DNA of 64,000 bases, taken from positions 34,151-98,150 of the forward strand of contig JAAOMT010000599.1 in the NCBI GenBank assembly GCA_016748015.1, in the 5' to 3' direction. The notes beneath the pieces were generated by a model, which saw only the letters and a list, made by a program, of their open reading frames with translations, was not told the origin of the DNA and ran no database searches. The DNA is from Geosiphon pyriformis. Taxonomy: Eukaryota; Glomeromycota; Glomeromycetes; Archaeosporales; Geosiphonaceae. Position numbers and translations under genes: made by a program. Below are positions 1-11,160 of the stretch, piece after piece (the stretch's first letter is position 1; each line of letters starts with the position of its first letter).

Positions 1-641
1 AAAAAAAAAAAAAAAAGCATAATTTTTTCCAAATCCAGAAGAATGGTGATCTTTTGATCCATGATTGGTGATTGGTGAAGAATTTTTAACTATAAAATCA
101 GAAATAACGATGGTGAAGATCAGTCAATCATAGGTATGGATTACATTGCGTCACTCGCGTGGGCTGTACAAAAAAATCCCCATTGTAATAACCTTTTTAC
201 TACTTTGATTTTGATTTGGAAATTTCGTTTTTTTTTTATATATAAGTGTCACACACACACACCACCTATCACTAAGCAATTAAAGAAGTTTCCCAGTAGA
301 CGAAAATGGTTGGTTTATTTTTAAATTTTGTATAGTATGTACTATTTGGTTTGAAAAAAGAAAAGAAAAAAAGTCGTTTCATTTCATGACAAATGATTTT
401 GTGGGGTGTGTATTATTCGGTGAAATATGTAAAGTACGTTACCTAAAAATTTCTATTATTAAATGGATCAATCAACTAGCGTACCTTGCGATCGGTCTGT
501 CGGTTAATGAAATTTAAAATAAAAAAAAAATTAAAATTTGGAAAATAATATTAATGGCTGAAATTTATTATTGATAAGGAATTGATGAATTTTGATTTGT
601 AAAATATTTGATTAGAAGTTTTTATTTTTATTTTTTTTAAA

Positions 642-683
<42 letters not shown>

Positions 684-714
684 TTGAATATTAAATATAT
701 ATATATATATATAT
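642..714. repeat. (AAT)n followed by (AT)n microsatellite
   Basis: About 14 AAT units run directly into an interrupted stretch and then about 11 AT units. Confidence 0.95.
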
Positions 715-790
715 CGGAGATTTTAGAATTAATCTATATGGAGATATCTAATTTAAAACTAAAATTTATATTAGACATCCAAAGCAGCAA

Positions 791-870
791 CATCATCATC
801 ATAATCATCATCAATCATTAATCATAAATCATAAATCATCATAATCATAATCATAATCATAATCATCGTC
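791..870. repeat. (ATCATA)n-type imperfect microsatellite
   Basis: Interleaved ATC and ATCATA units with several interruptions. Confidence 0.85.
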
Positions 871-1182
871 AACGATAATAAATAGCAAAGAAATTATAAA
901 AACAAACCTGAAGCTATCAATCACTGAATCTTTTTATTAATCATGAATAAATGAGGTTTTTTTTCTTCTCAGTGTGCGGTATTTCTATTATTATTTTGCA
1001 TCACTCAGTTTTATGTCATTATGTGCAGAGTTTAGGTAGAAATGTACATAACACAAGCGCGCGCGCGCAAAATCTTATTTTTTTCTCATCCATTTTTAAT
1101 TTTTCCTTTTTTCTCACATTTCACTTATTCAAAGATCTTTCAAAATCAACTGGTTCATAATTTTTCAAAATTCCTGCATTAA

Positions 1183-1218
1183 AATAACAATAACAATAAC
1201 AATAACAATAACAATAAC

Positions 1219-1254
<36 letters not shown>
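1183..1254. repeat. (AACAAT)n then (AAT)n microsatellite
   Basis: Hexanucleotide AACAAT units change into pure AAT units, a typical expansion of one variant inside an older array. Confidence 0.95.
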
Positions 1255-1255
<1 letters not shown>

Positions 1256-1859
1256 TGGCAAAACTTGATAAACTTTTTTGGAGAACCAGTTAAACAAAAT
1301 TTATCTTAATTAAAATATTGGTGGATATCAGGATATCCTATTATCCATTATGATTTTAATTATTTGCTTAGCCAATACTGAATTACTTATATCCAACATT
1401 GATTAATAAATGATACCCTTACGTTTAAACGGGTGATTGAGAACTAAATGCGATATGTATATGACATTGAAAATGATGGTGGGGGGGGGAGGGGGGGAGG
1501 TGATGATGCTGATTATGATTATGATTATAATGATAATTATGGTAGTGTTATATTGTCAATGATTAATTTTTGATAATGTTGATATTGATGAAAGAGGGTG
1601 GCCAAAGTGTGTGAATTATATGAACAAGGGAGATAGATAGACGGGCATAACATATAGCACTTTGATTGCCTAATAGGGTAGATACAAAAAAAAAAAATTA
1701 TCAGACGAAAAAAAAAAAAGAGACTGAAAATCATCGGAACAGACAGGTAAGAGAGGGAAAAAATACATGTGAGGTATTTAGGGAATATGTTGTGAAAGTT
1801 GTATGAAGAGAATCCTTTCCTATTTCCTAATAAAAACCCCGATGTAAATTGGAAAAGAT

Positions 1860-1860
<1 letters not shown>

Positions 1861-1893
<33 letters not shown>

Positions 1894-1912
1894 AATAATG
1901 ATGATTTTTGAT
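1861..1912. repeat. (GAT)n microsatellite
   Basis: Fifteen near-perfect GAT/GAT-like units. Confidence 0.95.
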
Positions 1913-2047
1913 GTTGATATTGATGATGTTGAGACACTGTGGATAAAGAATGGTTGGACTGATTTGATATTTTAATAATTAAAGGTCAATTATCAAAAAA
2001 AAAGCTGCTGCTTGTATTCCGAAATTGAAATTTGCTTGTGTGTTGTT

Positions 2048-2050
<3 letters not shown>

Positions 2051-2092
<42 letters not shown>

Positions 2093-2096
2093 TTTG
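2051..2096. repeat. (TG)n microsatellite
   Basis: About 17 uninterrupted TG units followed by a degenerate TG tail. Confidence 0.95.
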
Positions 2097-2323
2097 TAAT
2101 AGTTATATATATTTTTGTATTTCAATGTATCAAACATGGTTTTTTTTTTTTTTAATGTTTGCTTTTTTCTTCTTTTTCTTCTATTACCAAATATTCTAAA
2201 ATATCCTATTCATCAGCGACTAAGCCCAGTTTTTTTTTATCTCATTTTTTTTATTCGTTCATTTTGTTATATATTACTAATCTAAATTATTTTAAAATAA
2301 ATAAATATATAAATATACTGCTA

Positions 2324-2376
2324 ACTACTACTACTACCACTACTACTACTACTACTACTACTATTATTATTACTAC
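2324..2376. repeat. (ACT)n microsatellite
   Basis: Near-perfect ACT units with two interruptions; in one frame they translate as a poly-Thr run that should not be read as a protein. Confidence 0.9.
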
Positions 2377-2459
2377 GGTTCCAACCTTTTCTCCAAAATT
2401 GTCTTACATAGACAATCTTAACTCCTTTATTTAAATTATTTAAATTATATAGAATGTAC

Positions 2460-2545
2460 ATGGAATAAATAAATATACATATACATATATACATATACAT
2501 ATAATATAATATAATATATTATTTTATTTTTATTTTTATTTTTAT
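2460..2545. repeat. (ATACAT)n and (TTTTTA)n low-complexity tract
   Basis: ATACAT-like units followed by TTTTTA units. Confidence 0.85.
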
Positions 2546-2793
2546 TTTTTATTATTGTCCATCTTACACAATTTCGCCTCCCTCATTTTATAATTATCTT
2601 TTTTTCTATTACAAAGCCCTGAGATGATGATAAAATAGTAATTATTATCCCTCATTAATTATCAATAATTTTCTATAAATATAACAGACAGGCTACCTTC
2701 TTTTTTTCTCCTTTCCTACTCACTCACTCTTAACAAAAAGTGGAGTTTTTTCTCATTTCCGGATCCCTTTTGTGTACAGTAGTGATTGGTCTC

Positions 2794-2800
2794 TATAAAA
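2794..2800 (+). promoter_or_regulatory. Candidate TATA box for the gene at 3120
   Basis: TATAAAA sits about 320 nt before the ATG at 3120. It is followed by a long T- and CTT-rich stretch, resembling the pyrimidine-rich leaders common in fungal promoters. Placement is an inference; the transcription start cannot be read from sequence. Confidence 0.35.
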
Positions 2801-3119
2801 GATTTTTTCTCAATCTATTTTGGTATCTTTGCTCTTTTGAAAAGCCAAAAAGTTCTCTACAATAAGTTTATTTTTTGAATAAGAAAGCTCTTTGAACGGT
2901 TTCTTCTTAAAAACTAGCTACTTAAATCTCAATATTCTTCAACAATAGTTTTAACAATAAAGTTCCTTGAACTTTTTTCTTTATTTTTTTTTTTTAACGA
3001 ACAACACAATTTCTTCAAACAATATCGTTAACGATTTTAAAACTAACAGTTTTTTTTTGGGAACCGAATTTTTTTAAAAATCAATATCTCTTTCAACTTT
3101 TTTTTTCAAATCATCAAAA

Positions 3120-3689
3120 ATGAAAACCAAAATGTTTTCACGTAATCGAAAAATTCACAATCCATTCAAGAAATCTTCAAAATCGTCCAATTCTTCGGCA
3201 TCATCTCACAATAACCATCATTACAACAGTTCCGTCGAATCAAATGAATACGACTATGATTTCGAATTCTCAACTACAGCTACCCCATCAGTCGTCAGTT
3301 CAAGACGTAGTTCAATCTCAGAAATTGACATTTCAGCAAATAACTTTGGGGGTAACTCAACTTTCTCCTTCTATTCACGTCGTCATTCGGGAACTTGCAA
3401 AAATTCTAGCAACAACAACAACAACAACAACAGCAATAATTATCACGCTAGCTCTTACGATCATTATACCAGTGATTACGTTCACACTTATCATCATCAT
3501 CGTCAGTGTCATTGTCAACAACACAATAATTCAGGTGGTGCCTCCACCGGAAATCAAGGAAAACGACGAAAGCATCAACAAGGTTACAATAACGGTTGTT
3601 ACACCTCTTATAGTCCTTGTCGAAGCATAACCGGTTTCGTTTTATGGGCTAGATTGACTTGGGTAAAGGTTGGAAGAACGTTTCGTTGA
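3120..3689 (+). CDS. Hypothetical Ser/Asn/His-rich protein, 189 aa
   Basis: I do not recognise this protein. The ATG has A-rich context (AAAA before it) and is the first in its frame after a long pyrimidine-rich leader. The N-terminus is basic (about residues 2-20, ending PFKK), followed by Ser/Asn/His-rich low-complexity sequence, a run of seven Asn near residues 98-104 that comes from an AAC microsatellite, and a His-rich stretch near 125-135. The last 25 residues are different: SITGFVLWARLTWVKVGRTFR-like, with two Trp and mixed hydrophobic/basic residues. That complex tail plus higher G+C than the flanks is the main argument for a real gene. Most of the chain is likely disordered. No domain, signal peptide or clear membrane helix is seen. 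A shorter ORF in another frame (3244-3630) is a shadow. It could be a lineage-specific protein or an exon of a larger spliced gene. Confidence 0.5.
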   Translation: MKTKMFSRNRKIHNPFKKSSKSSNSSASSHNNHHYNSSVESNEYDYDFEFSTTATPSVVSSRRSSISEIDISANNFGGNSTFSFYSRRHSGTCKNSSNNNNNNNSNNYHASSYDHYTSDYVHTYHHHRQCHCQQHNNSGGASTGNQGKRRKHQQGYNNGCYTSYSPCRSITGFVLWARLTWVKVGRTFR

Positions 3690-4287
3690 AAACCCAGTTT
3701 AAAAAAAAAAAATTTGGTGAAATTTTCAAAACAAACAAATTGACAATCCTTAAAAGTCACAAAATAAGTTATTCCTGTTCACCAAAACTGGTTTGACATG
3801 AAACGCAATGAACAATCTTTTTACATACCCTTCCCACTCCAAAAAATTTTCCTCTTGTATAAAGTCATTTCTACTACCCCAAAATCACATACCACGCGTC
3901 AAATTGAAAAATTTTCTTTTTCTTTCGATACCTTTGCCTTTCAACTTTTTTCACATTTTTGTACAAATTTTTTTTTTTGCAAAGTGAGGAAAAATAGAAA
4001 TTATTTCAATTGTGGACGGTAAAAATTCTTGGACTGACAAAAAATGATGAAATTTAACAAATGAATGAATGAATGAATGAATGAATTTTGAATGAACATT
4101 TTTCAAAAATTATAATCTCTGGACAATGATAATTATTCTTGCCGAGTTATAAATATTCTTTTCATATATATACATACATATATATATATATATATCCTCA
4201 TAACGGTAACTACAGTTGTAATTTTGGTTTTCTTCCTTTCCCCCCAGCCACCCCCCCTACCCCTACCCCAGCCTAGCACTTGATAGT
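3690..4287. other. Non-coding, 3' flank of the 3120 gene
   Basis: A+T-rich with a (GAAT)n run at about 4060-4086 and an (AT)n run at about 4165-4195, then a C-rich stretch near 4235-4275. A small ORF at 3798-4022 has no recognisable features and is not called. Confidence 0.5.
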
Positions 4288-4308
4288 AAATAGCGTGAGA
4301 CGCTATTT
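4288..4308. repeat. Perfect 8-bp inverted repeat (hairpin)
   Basis: AAATAGCG (4288-4295), 5-nt spacer TGAGA, CGCTATTT (4301-4308), followed by T residues. It could fold as a small hairpin or be a palindromic protein site; no gene context decides. Confidence 0.6.
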
Positions 4309-4640
4309 TTATGGGATTTTTGTTGAACTCTATTATTAGTATACATATATTTATATTTATCCCTACTGAAATACTGGAAAACGCGGCAGTAGCAGCAGTT
4401 GACTCACAACTGGCTCAAACATACGAATTTATCAGTTATGAAATAACGCGATGTCTGGTGACGTACATATGTAACGACATGGTGTCGGGTGACGTATTAT
4501 TATCAAATCATGACATCACACTACAACTTAGGACACGCGTCACTCTCAACAGTACTTTTCAAGACATTCAATCAATCAGCCACTCAATCAGTCCAAAAGG
4601 CGCTTTTTTTTGTAAATAGTTGAGAGTCCTACTTTTTTTT
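4309..4640 (+). promoter_or_regulatory. Complex-sequence island with CRE-like and MCB-like motifs
   Basis: This island has clearly higher complexity than its surroundings. It carries TGACGT at 4459-4464 and 4490-4495 (core of bZIP/CRE sites), TGACATCA near 4511, and ACGCGT (MluI cell-cycle box) at 4535-4540. A 102-codon ORF (4311-4619) spans it, starting with a hydrophobic stretch, but lacks other coding signs. Seen: the motifs and complexity. Inferred: either a regulatory island or an exon of an unrecognised small gene; I favour regulatory. Confidence 0.3.
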
Positions 4641-6789
4641 TTTTTCAAAGACAAAAACTTTCAGCCATCTTTTTTTTCATTTTCTGGCAAAAAAGTACAA
4701 AAAGGAAACTGGTTTTCCTTGTTTGTAATTGATGATACATATTTTTTTCAAAAAAAAAAAAAAAAAACGCGATTTTTTGGGTTTCTTTTTTGAGTTTATT
4801 TTCATTATTATTTGTGCTCCCAATCAAACAAAAGATTACTTGAATGTTCTGAAGTTTCGATATTAAATGTAAATTTGTAACCTATTCTGTTCATCACAAT
4901 TTTCTGTTCCTGAAATCTGTTCCTGTTCCTGTTCCTGTTCAAATGTTCTATTCAAATTTTGTTCCCATGTTCTGTTCTGTTCCTGTTTTATCTGTTCATA
5001 TTCATTTTCGTTTTTGCTTAGATTCTTGTTCCAATTTTTCGCGTTTTTTTTTTCACACACTTTTTTTTTTTTACTTCTTTTACATATGTAGAATTTTTAC
5101 ATCATAGACAAATAACTAGACGGTTCGTTTCTTTTTTTTTTTTCGCATCATTTACAATTATCATGTTCATTATTTCTCAATCATTAAAAACATGTAAATA
5201 TAGACGGTTTCTTTTTTTTTTTCTTTAGTATCCAACGAATTTTCATTCTATTTCAAAAATATATCCATTATTACTATTTGTTCATCACATTTACACTATC
5301 GCATCTTATTAAAGATATTTTTACATTCTTTCGTTTTCCAAACTTCAAATCTCGATCATGTTGATGGTGGTTCTTTTTTTTTCCCATTGGTTCGAATGGG
5401 GCTTTTACTTTTACTTTTTTTTTTTTTAATGATGGATTTTCGGGTTTTAGAAGAAAAATCAAGATTGGAACATTACGCGTATTATATCTTGATGATCAGA
5501 TCACATATTAATGAATCCGAATTCCAAGTCGCTCGGCTTTCACGAACTCTCCCATTGAAACGAAACGCAATCCATCTTGCTCTTCTCCCTCGACAACAAC
5601 ACCGAGACTATACGACAATTTCATCAAATATTTCAGAACACTGTTCCGTTCTTTTCTTGTCGAATTCAATGCCCCCCCCCTCCCCTCCTTTTCTTCTCCC
5701 TCTCTCTCCCTCTCTCTCCCTCTCCTCTCCTCTCCTTTCACGAACTTTCTCATAACACCACCAAAAGAACCAACCAACCAACCAACCAATTATGCTACAA
5801 ATATAAGCTAAACCACACCTTCATCCAAAATATAATGGATACTTTTTTATAATGTACATTATTTTTTTACATAGAAAAATTAGAATCATTAGAATAATTA
5901 GAATTAGACTTTTTCCATACACAAAATTACAATTACTATATCCTTCACATCAATTCACATTTATAGCATTCGCATCACCTTCATAAGATTTTTCATTTCT
6001 ACCTTTTAAAAGCATAAGAAAAACACACGCAAAACTTTAGATTATTAGATTTAGATAATTAGATAATTAGACTCTTTATTAGATTCCCTTTTTCATCCTT
6101 TTTTGAATTTATTCAATTTTTTTAGGTACAGGTTACCTTTTTCTTTTGAATTGTTAATATTCGGGATAACAAGAATTCTTCACTAATGATAGTTCAAGTT
6201 TTAATCATAATTTTAATACGGTTAGTTAGGATCAATATTTAGTAACCTCGTGATATCGGTTCCTTAACTCGATTCGAGTTTGAAAATCATAATAATAATC
6301 ATAATAATAATTATATTAATAATAATAAATAATAATAATAATAATTATATCGATATATCGAGAGAAGTGAAAAAAGGTTTTTAAAGATCTTTGATAGACT
6401 TTGAAAACTGATTTTTACTTTCTGCTTGACTCGATTCGACTTTTCAAAAAAGAATCAAATGGTTATTATCTGAATGAATGAATAGATCAATGAATCAATC
6501 AAATAAATTTTTAAATGATACCTTAAAAACTCTTTTAATAATAATAATAATAATAATAATTATATTTACTAATTTTAATTATTATTATTATTTGTTACGC
6601 TTACCAAAAAAAGTATTAATTATGGATTTTTCCTTTTTGGAAAAACCTTAAAGAAAACTTTTATAATACACGATATTCCTGCATAATTATGCATTTAGGT
6701 AAATATATAATTTATTATTATTATTATTAATCTCTTTTTCTTTGAAACATTAGAATTAGAATTTCATGAAATATATATTACATACATTC
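4641..6789. other. Non-coding, pyrimidine-tract-rich stretch
   Basis: Many poly-T runs, a TTCCTG-type degenerate repeat at about 4918-4990, a CTCC/CTCT tract at 5680-5740, an (ACCA)n run near 5770-5790 and AAT runs near 6290-6350 and 6535-6560. Overlapping ORFs on both strands around 5270-5850 are created by the CT/GA-rich tract and are not called. Confidence 0.5.
5680..5740. repeat. Strand-asymmetric CT-rich tract
   Basis: Almost pure C/T on the + strand (CCCTCTCT-type units), a homopurine-homopyrimidine stretch. Confidence 0.85.
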
Positions 6790-6820
6790 CAAAGACGCGG
6801 TTTTTTTTAGCGCGTCTTTG
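6790..6820. promoter_or_regulatory. Perfect 10-bp inverted repeat containing GACGCG
   Basis: CAAAGACGCG (6790-6799), an 11-nt T-rich spacer, and CGCGTCTTTG (6811-6820). Each arm carries GACGCG, close to the MBF/SBF-type cell-cycle box of fungi. It can be read as paired inverted protein sites or as a hairpin. No convincing gene lies immediately downstream. Confidence 0.45.
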
Positions 6821-6967
6821 TAATCATTACTCTGACATCCATTCATCATCAAGGGTCAAATCTCGTGGCGATAAAATGGTCAGGTAACCGGTTATTTCTG
6901 TCACGCAGACGGAGAAAAAAAAATCTTAGGAATGCTAGGGGAAGATTTTCTGCATCCTTTTGCATCC

Positions 6968-7010
6968 TTTCCTTCCTTCCTTCCTTCCTTCCTTCCTTAC
7001 TTTCCTTCCC
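6968..7010. repeat. (TTCC)n microsatellite
   Basis: About nine CCTT units. Confidence 0.95.
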
Positions 7011-7375
7011 ACAGTTAACTTCTATAATGTAATTTCTCTTAATGCATAAAAACGTGGTATGACATAAAAGTTTCCTTTGTTAATTATTGAATAAATAATG
7101 ATCATCATCCATTTATCATTATAATACTAATGATTTATTATTCCCGGGGGTCCAAATTCATTTAAAAAACTATGCTATACCCATACTGCACCCTACAATC
7201 TGCATTAGAATCATCAAACACTTTTTGTCGGCATGTTCAAAGACAGTGTGCATAACGTATACACCCCTTTCCATAATAACATCTTTTTCCTTGTTCTAAT
7301 GTACAAAAATACAAAAATAACTTTTTTTTTAAAATTAAAAAAGGAAATACAATCTCAAATGATGTTGCCTTTTCT

Positions 7376-7470
7376 TCTCTCTCTCTCTATCTCTTTCTTT
7401 CTTTCTTTATTTCTTTCTTTATTTATTTATTTCTTTCTTTCTTTACTTCTTTCTCTCTTTTTTTCTTTAT
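7376..7470. repeat. (CTTT)n/(ATTT)n microsatellite
   Basis: CT units pass into CTTT and ATTT units. The 85-codon ORF over it (7233-7490) is a Leu/Phe/Ser repeat artefact. Confidence 0.9.
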
Positions 7471-7906
7471 TTGAATTAATAAAGTTTTAAATTTATGGTT
7501 TCAACCAAAACATTCATGATTTCGTAAAAAAAGAATGAATGCAAAGAAGACTCTTTGAAGAAGAGATTACGATTACGATTGTGGAAAAGATTAATAGAAA
7601 ATGGGTCAAGTGTGAAATGGATGAGGAAGGTAATTAACCATGCGCCTTAACAGTATTTTTGAATTTTTTTTTTTGAATGATGATCAGGTTTATAGTTATT
7701 TTGAGAAAAGTATATCGTGTTAATTTTATTTTTTTATTTTTAGGTATCCCTGGAATTTTCTAAATTACTAAATGATCTTCCTTGGAAATTTCTTTTTCAG
7801 TGCCAATTCTTTTTCCAGAAAGAGAAAATCACTAGATGTGATCATTAGACAAGTAAAGATTTATAACATTTGAAAAGCCCTTTCTTTAAATTTAACATGT
7901 ATCTAT

Positions 7907-7978
7907 ATGTGTGTGCGTGTGTGTGTGTGTATGTATCTATGTATCTATGTATCTATGTATGTATGTATGTGTGCGTGC
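7907..7978. repeat. (GT)n then (ATCTATGT)n/(ATGT)n compound microsatellite
   Basis: GT units, then three ATCTATGT units, then ATGT units. Confidence 0.9.
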
Positions 7979-8236
7979 AAGGGGGAAATGATAAATGAGG
8001 AAAGGCAAAGTAAATTGACATGGGATTAAAGCAATCAAATATGTTGATTTAGTTTATAGAATTGGCTTTGAAAATACTGAAATTGACCAATGTTCATTCC
8101 ACATACCCAGTGATATTGTATATTTGGAAGAATTGATGGATTTTGAAATTTTTTTTATCACGATTAATTAATTAATTAATTAATTAGTTTAGATAATGGA
8201 ACCCATCTAAATATTCTTTGATAGTGTGACCTTTTC

Positions 8237-8322
<86 letters not shown>

Positions 8323-8330
8323 GTTATTAT
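8237..8330. repeat. (TTA)n microsatellite, about 31 units
   Basis: One of the longest pure trinucleotide arrays in the window. Confidence 0.97.
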
Positions 8331-8997
8331 TCAAATTTTAACAATGAGAAAAATGAATCAATAAAATTAATTATTTCAAGAAACAACTTTTGATTCACAA
8401 ATTTAGAAGTGAAAATTTCGGTTTATAAAAATCATTAAAGAGAGAGCAAAAAGTCCTAATAGAATTTTAACAATAATAAACTTTGGTAAGGTCGAGAGTC
8501 GGAGACAAAGGATGTATAATAATTGATGAAAAGGTTGGCACTAATTAATTTTGATCTTTTTGTTTCAAACTATCTTTCTTTTTTTTTGATTCAATAATTA
8601 AACAATTTAGGCTTTGAGCGTACACGTACTAATTAATTTTTAATCTTTTGTTTTCCAACTTTCTTTTCAATAATAATAATAATAATCAGACAATTCAGGT
8701 GAAGAATGATAAATCTTTTTTTTTTTTCAATTTTTCAAACTCATTTCTTTTGCTTGTTTTCATCTATCTCTTTTCTTAAGATCTAAGATTGTCTCAAGCC
8801 CGATTTAATCTTAAAAAATTTCTAAAAAATATATATATATATATATACATAAATATTTTTTGTACATGAGTCAAAATCTTGAATGTAAAAAAAAAAAATT
8901 TTTACCGAATTCATAATACTAAATTTGGATCATAATCCGTTAACCAATACCAAAATCTTAAAATTAAGCATTTTTGAGCAATTTTCGCTCCTGCTAC

Positions 8998-9040
<43 letters not shown>

Positions 9041-9042
9041 GC
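8998..9042. repeat. (TTG)n microsatellite
   Basis: About 14 perfect units. Read on the minus strand it gives poly-Asn within a 72-codon ORF (8930-9148) that is otherwise A+T-rich and is not accepted as a gene. Confidence 0.95.
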
Positions 9043-9323
9043 TACTATTACTGCTTGCTATAATCAAAGAGATAAATGAATCATGAAAATTATCATTTAT
9101 CAGCTGAAAAAAAGTAACAAAATAAAAAGTTTTCACGTTCAAATTCATGAATCAAAGCGTCTTCATGTAAATGAGGGGTTAAAAAATTTTTTTCAATGAT
9201 TACATTTTCAAAAAATCATAATCTTTTGGCAAATATTAATCAGTGATTGACTAAGCATTCAATATCTGATACTCCAAAAATGTATGTTCATTGACACAAT
9301 GACCATTATGATTATTATACCAG

Positions 9324-9416
9324 TGTTGTTGCTGTTGCTGTTGCTGTTACTGTTGCTAATGTTAATGCTGCTGCTGCTGTTGCTGCTGCTTTTGTTGTTC
9401 ATATGAATTGTTGTTG
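9324..9416. repeat. (TTGCTG)n/(CTG)n imperfect microsatellite
   Basis: Mixed TTG, CTG and TTGCTG units. Confidence 0.85.
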
Positions 9417-9696
9417 CATATAAAACCCCCTATTTAACTCCTAAAAAATTACAAAGTTAGGCAGGGTAAAAGGGGTTAATTCATATTTCTCAAAATTAGA
9501 CCTAATCTCTTCCACGTGAGATAGAAAACAGAAAAATTTTTGTTATATCTCTTTGCATTTTGATTAGCGTTAACATGTGTTATTCAAATGTGATTTCAAA
9601 TTCAGGGTTCAAAAAGAAAATTCAAACATCTTTTATCATACTTGAAAAAGAAACATAACTTGAGTTGAAAAATTAGATACCTTACATAACAAACCA

Positions 9697-9749
9697 TAAT
9701 AATAACAATAACAATAACAAAACAACAACAACAACAACAACAATAACAA

Positions 9750-9782
<33 letters not shown>

Positions 9783-9800
9783 TACAACAACAACAAACAA
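9697..9800. repeat. (AAC)n imperfect microsatellite
   Basis: AAC units interrupted by AAT, AAAC and GAC variants. The minus-strand 66-codon ORF over it is poly-Val/Leu artefact. Confidence 0.9.
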
Positions 9801-9968
9801 GTAAACAGACAAACAATAATGATAATAATAAAGCAATCAAGAATTGAACAAGTTTTTTGAAATTTCTCCATTGTTAGTGAATCGCTTTTGAACTTGAAAA
9901 ATTATTTTGCTTTTTAATTTTTTAAAAGAATGAAAAAGATGATTAAAATTCCAATAGATCAAAATATT

Positions 9969-9969
<1 letters not shown>

Positions 9970-10016
<47 letters not shown>
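9970..10016. repeat. Poly(A) tract, 47 nt
   Basis: An uninterrupted A run. It could be the tail of an old retroposed sequence, but no retrotransposon sequence is recognisable upstream. Confidence 0.9.
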
Positions 10017-10018
<2 letters not shown>

Positions 10019-11160
10019 AAGATTACGAAATGACTTGAAAATGATTAAGTAAAAGTTCATTTCATGATTTTCGAATATCTATTCTCATTATTTCCAAGGA
10101 TTAATTGTGAAAACTTGGCAATGATCACGATGAAACAAGAGAAAATTACCTTGTATTTTGTTTTTGTTTTTCAAAATTCTACTCACAATTTCTAGATCTT
10201 CAATCTACTTGCATTTTACTTATATATGTCATGTCATGTTATGTTATGTTATGTTGTTCTGGTATACAAATGTTACCTAAAGTTCCCAAAAATCTTTTAT
10301 TAAAACTTTACAAATTTTTTATCATACTAATACCCAATTGTTGAAACATGTTTGAAGAATTTCTATCTGACTATTCGTTTGTAAAAAATTTTGATAAAAA
10401 GACTAGTCCGGTTTCTATTTGGAGAGATATTCAGACAAGGATCAACTTGATCTAAAATTTCCAAAGAAAAATATATTTTTAAATTAATTGTAAATGTATC
10501 ATGTATACTCAAAATCTACCCATAATTTATATAGTGAATAATTTATTAGATAATTGAACCGCAAGTTCAAATTTCTCTACTGTTACTTTTAGAAAAGTTT
10601 CTTGCCCCAACCCATACACCAAAAAACCGATCATTGGTCATGACATCATTGTCACTTCAAGGGCTACGCTGGGGAATTAAAGTTTTTGATAAAAGCCCTT
10701 TTAATATAATCTTCCCCACAATTACGGGATCTTCATCGTCTCATGATCTCATGTTGTCATTTAGTCAATTATTCGATTGTTTTTCAAATAAAATTCATTG
10801 TTCATTGTTATTTTGGTAAGCCTTTTGGGTGAGTTTTCTTAACCAATATCGTTCATCATATCCATACTTGTTAATTTCAATTAGGATATGATGTGGCGCA
10901 TCACACAACAGGATTTTTTAATTGAGCCAAAGATGTTGTATTGCGCCACCACTTTGATTTTGATTACGCCACTTAACAGCTAGGTAACTCCGGTCCGGAA
11001 TATTTTCTTTGAGCCATTTATTCAAGTATTTCTGGTGTATCAGTTGTGAATATAATTTGAGCCCCATCAATTGAATATGACTTTTTCCTGTGTTTATCTC
11101 CTCTAACCTAATTATTAATTGAATCAAAAGATGAGGGGAGAATCCGGAAAAATGTACGTC
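10017..11160. other. Non-coding, moderately complex island around 10560-11150
   Basis: The sequence between about 10560 and 11150 is less repetitive than its surroundings and carries two small ORFs on opposite strands (10634-10819 + and 10918-11127 -). Neither contains a family motif I know; either could be an exon. The 10-bp inverted repeat at 10854-10893 lies between them. Confidence 0.35.
10854..10893. repeat. Perfect 10-bp inverted repeat
   Basis: CATCATATCC (10854-10863) and GGATATGATG (10884-10893) are exact reverse complements separated by 20 nt. Confidence 0.6.

Larger units (their letters stand above)
1..2760. other. Non-coding host sequence with dense microsatellites
   Basis: No open reading frame here looks like a gene; the short ones are made of simple repeats. 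The stretch is a patchwork of A+T-rich sequence, pyrimidine tracts and microsatellites (listed separately), including a short GC-alternating run near 1058-1068 and a G-rich run near 1482-1500. It could be the distal upstream region of the gene at 3120 or the flank of a gene to the left. Seen: repeats and no coding signal. Inferred: intergenic. Confidence 0.6.

Noticed and set aside
2159-2434. 91-codon ORF with poly-Thr
   Set aside because: Its body is the ACT microsatellite; no other coding sign.
3244-3630. 128-codon ORF overlapping the 3120 gene in another frame
   Set aside because: Shadow frame with repeat-derived Thr/Ile runs; the 3120 frame has a better start and a more natural composition.
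5370-5402. GGTTCGAAT-like box suggesting a tRNA T-arm
   Set aside because: No acceptor, D or anticodon arms can be drawn around it.
5387-5852. Overlapping ORFs on both strands with Ser/Leu/Pro or Glu/Arg/Gly repeats
   Set aside because: Produced by the homopurine-homopyrimidine tract.
9636-9836. Minus-strand poly-Val/Leu ORF resembling a membrane peptide
   Set aside because: Direct translation of the AAC/AAT microsatellite.
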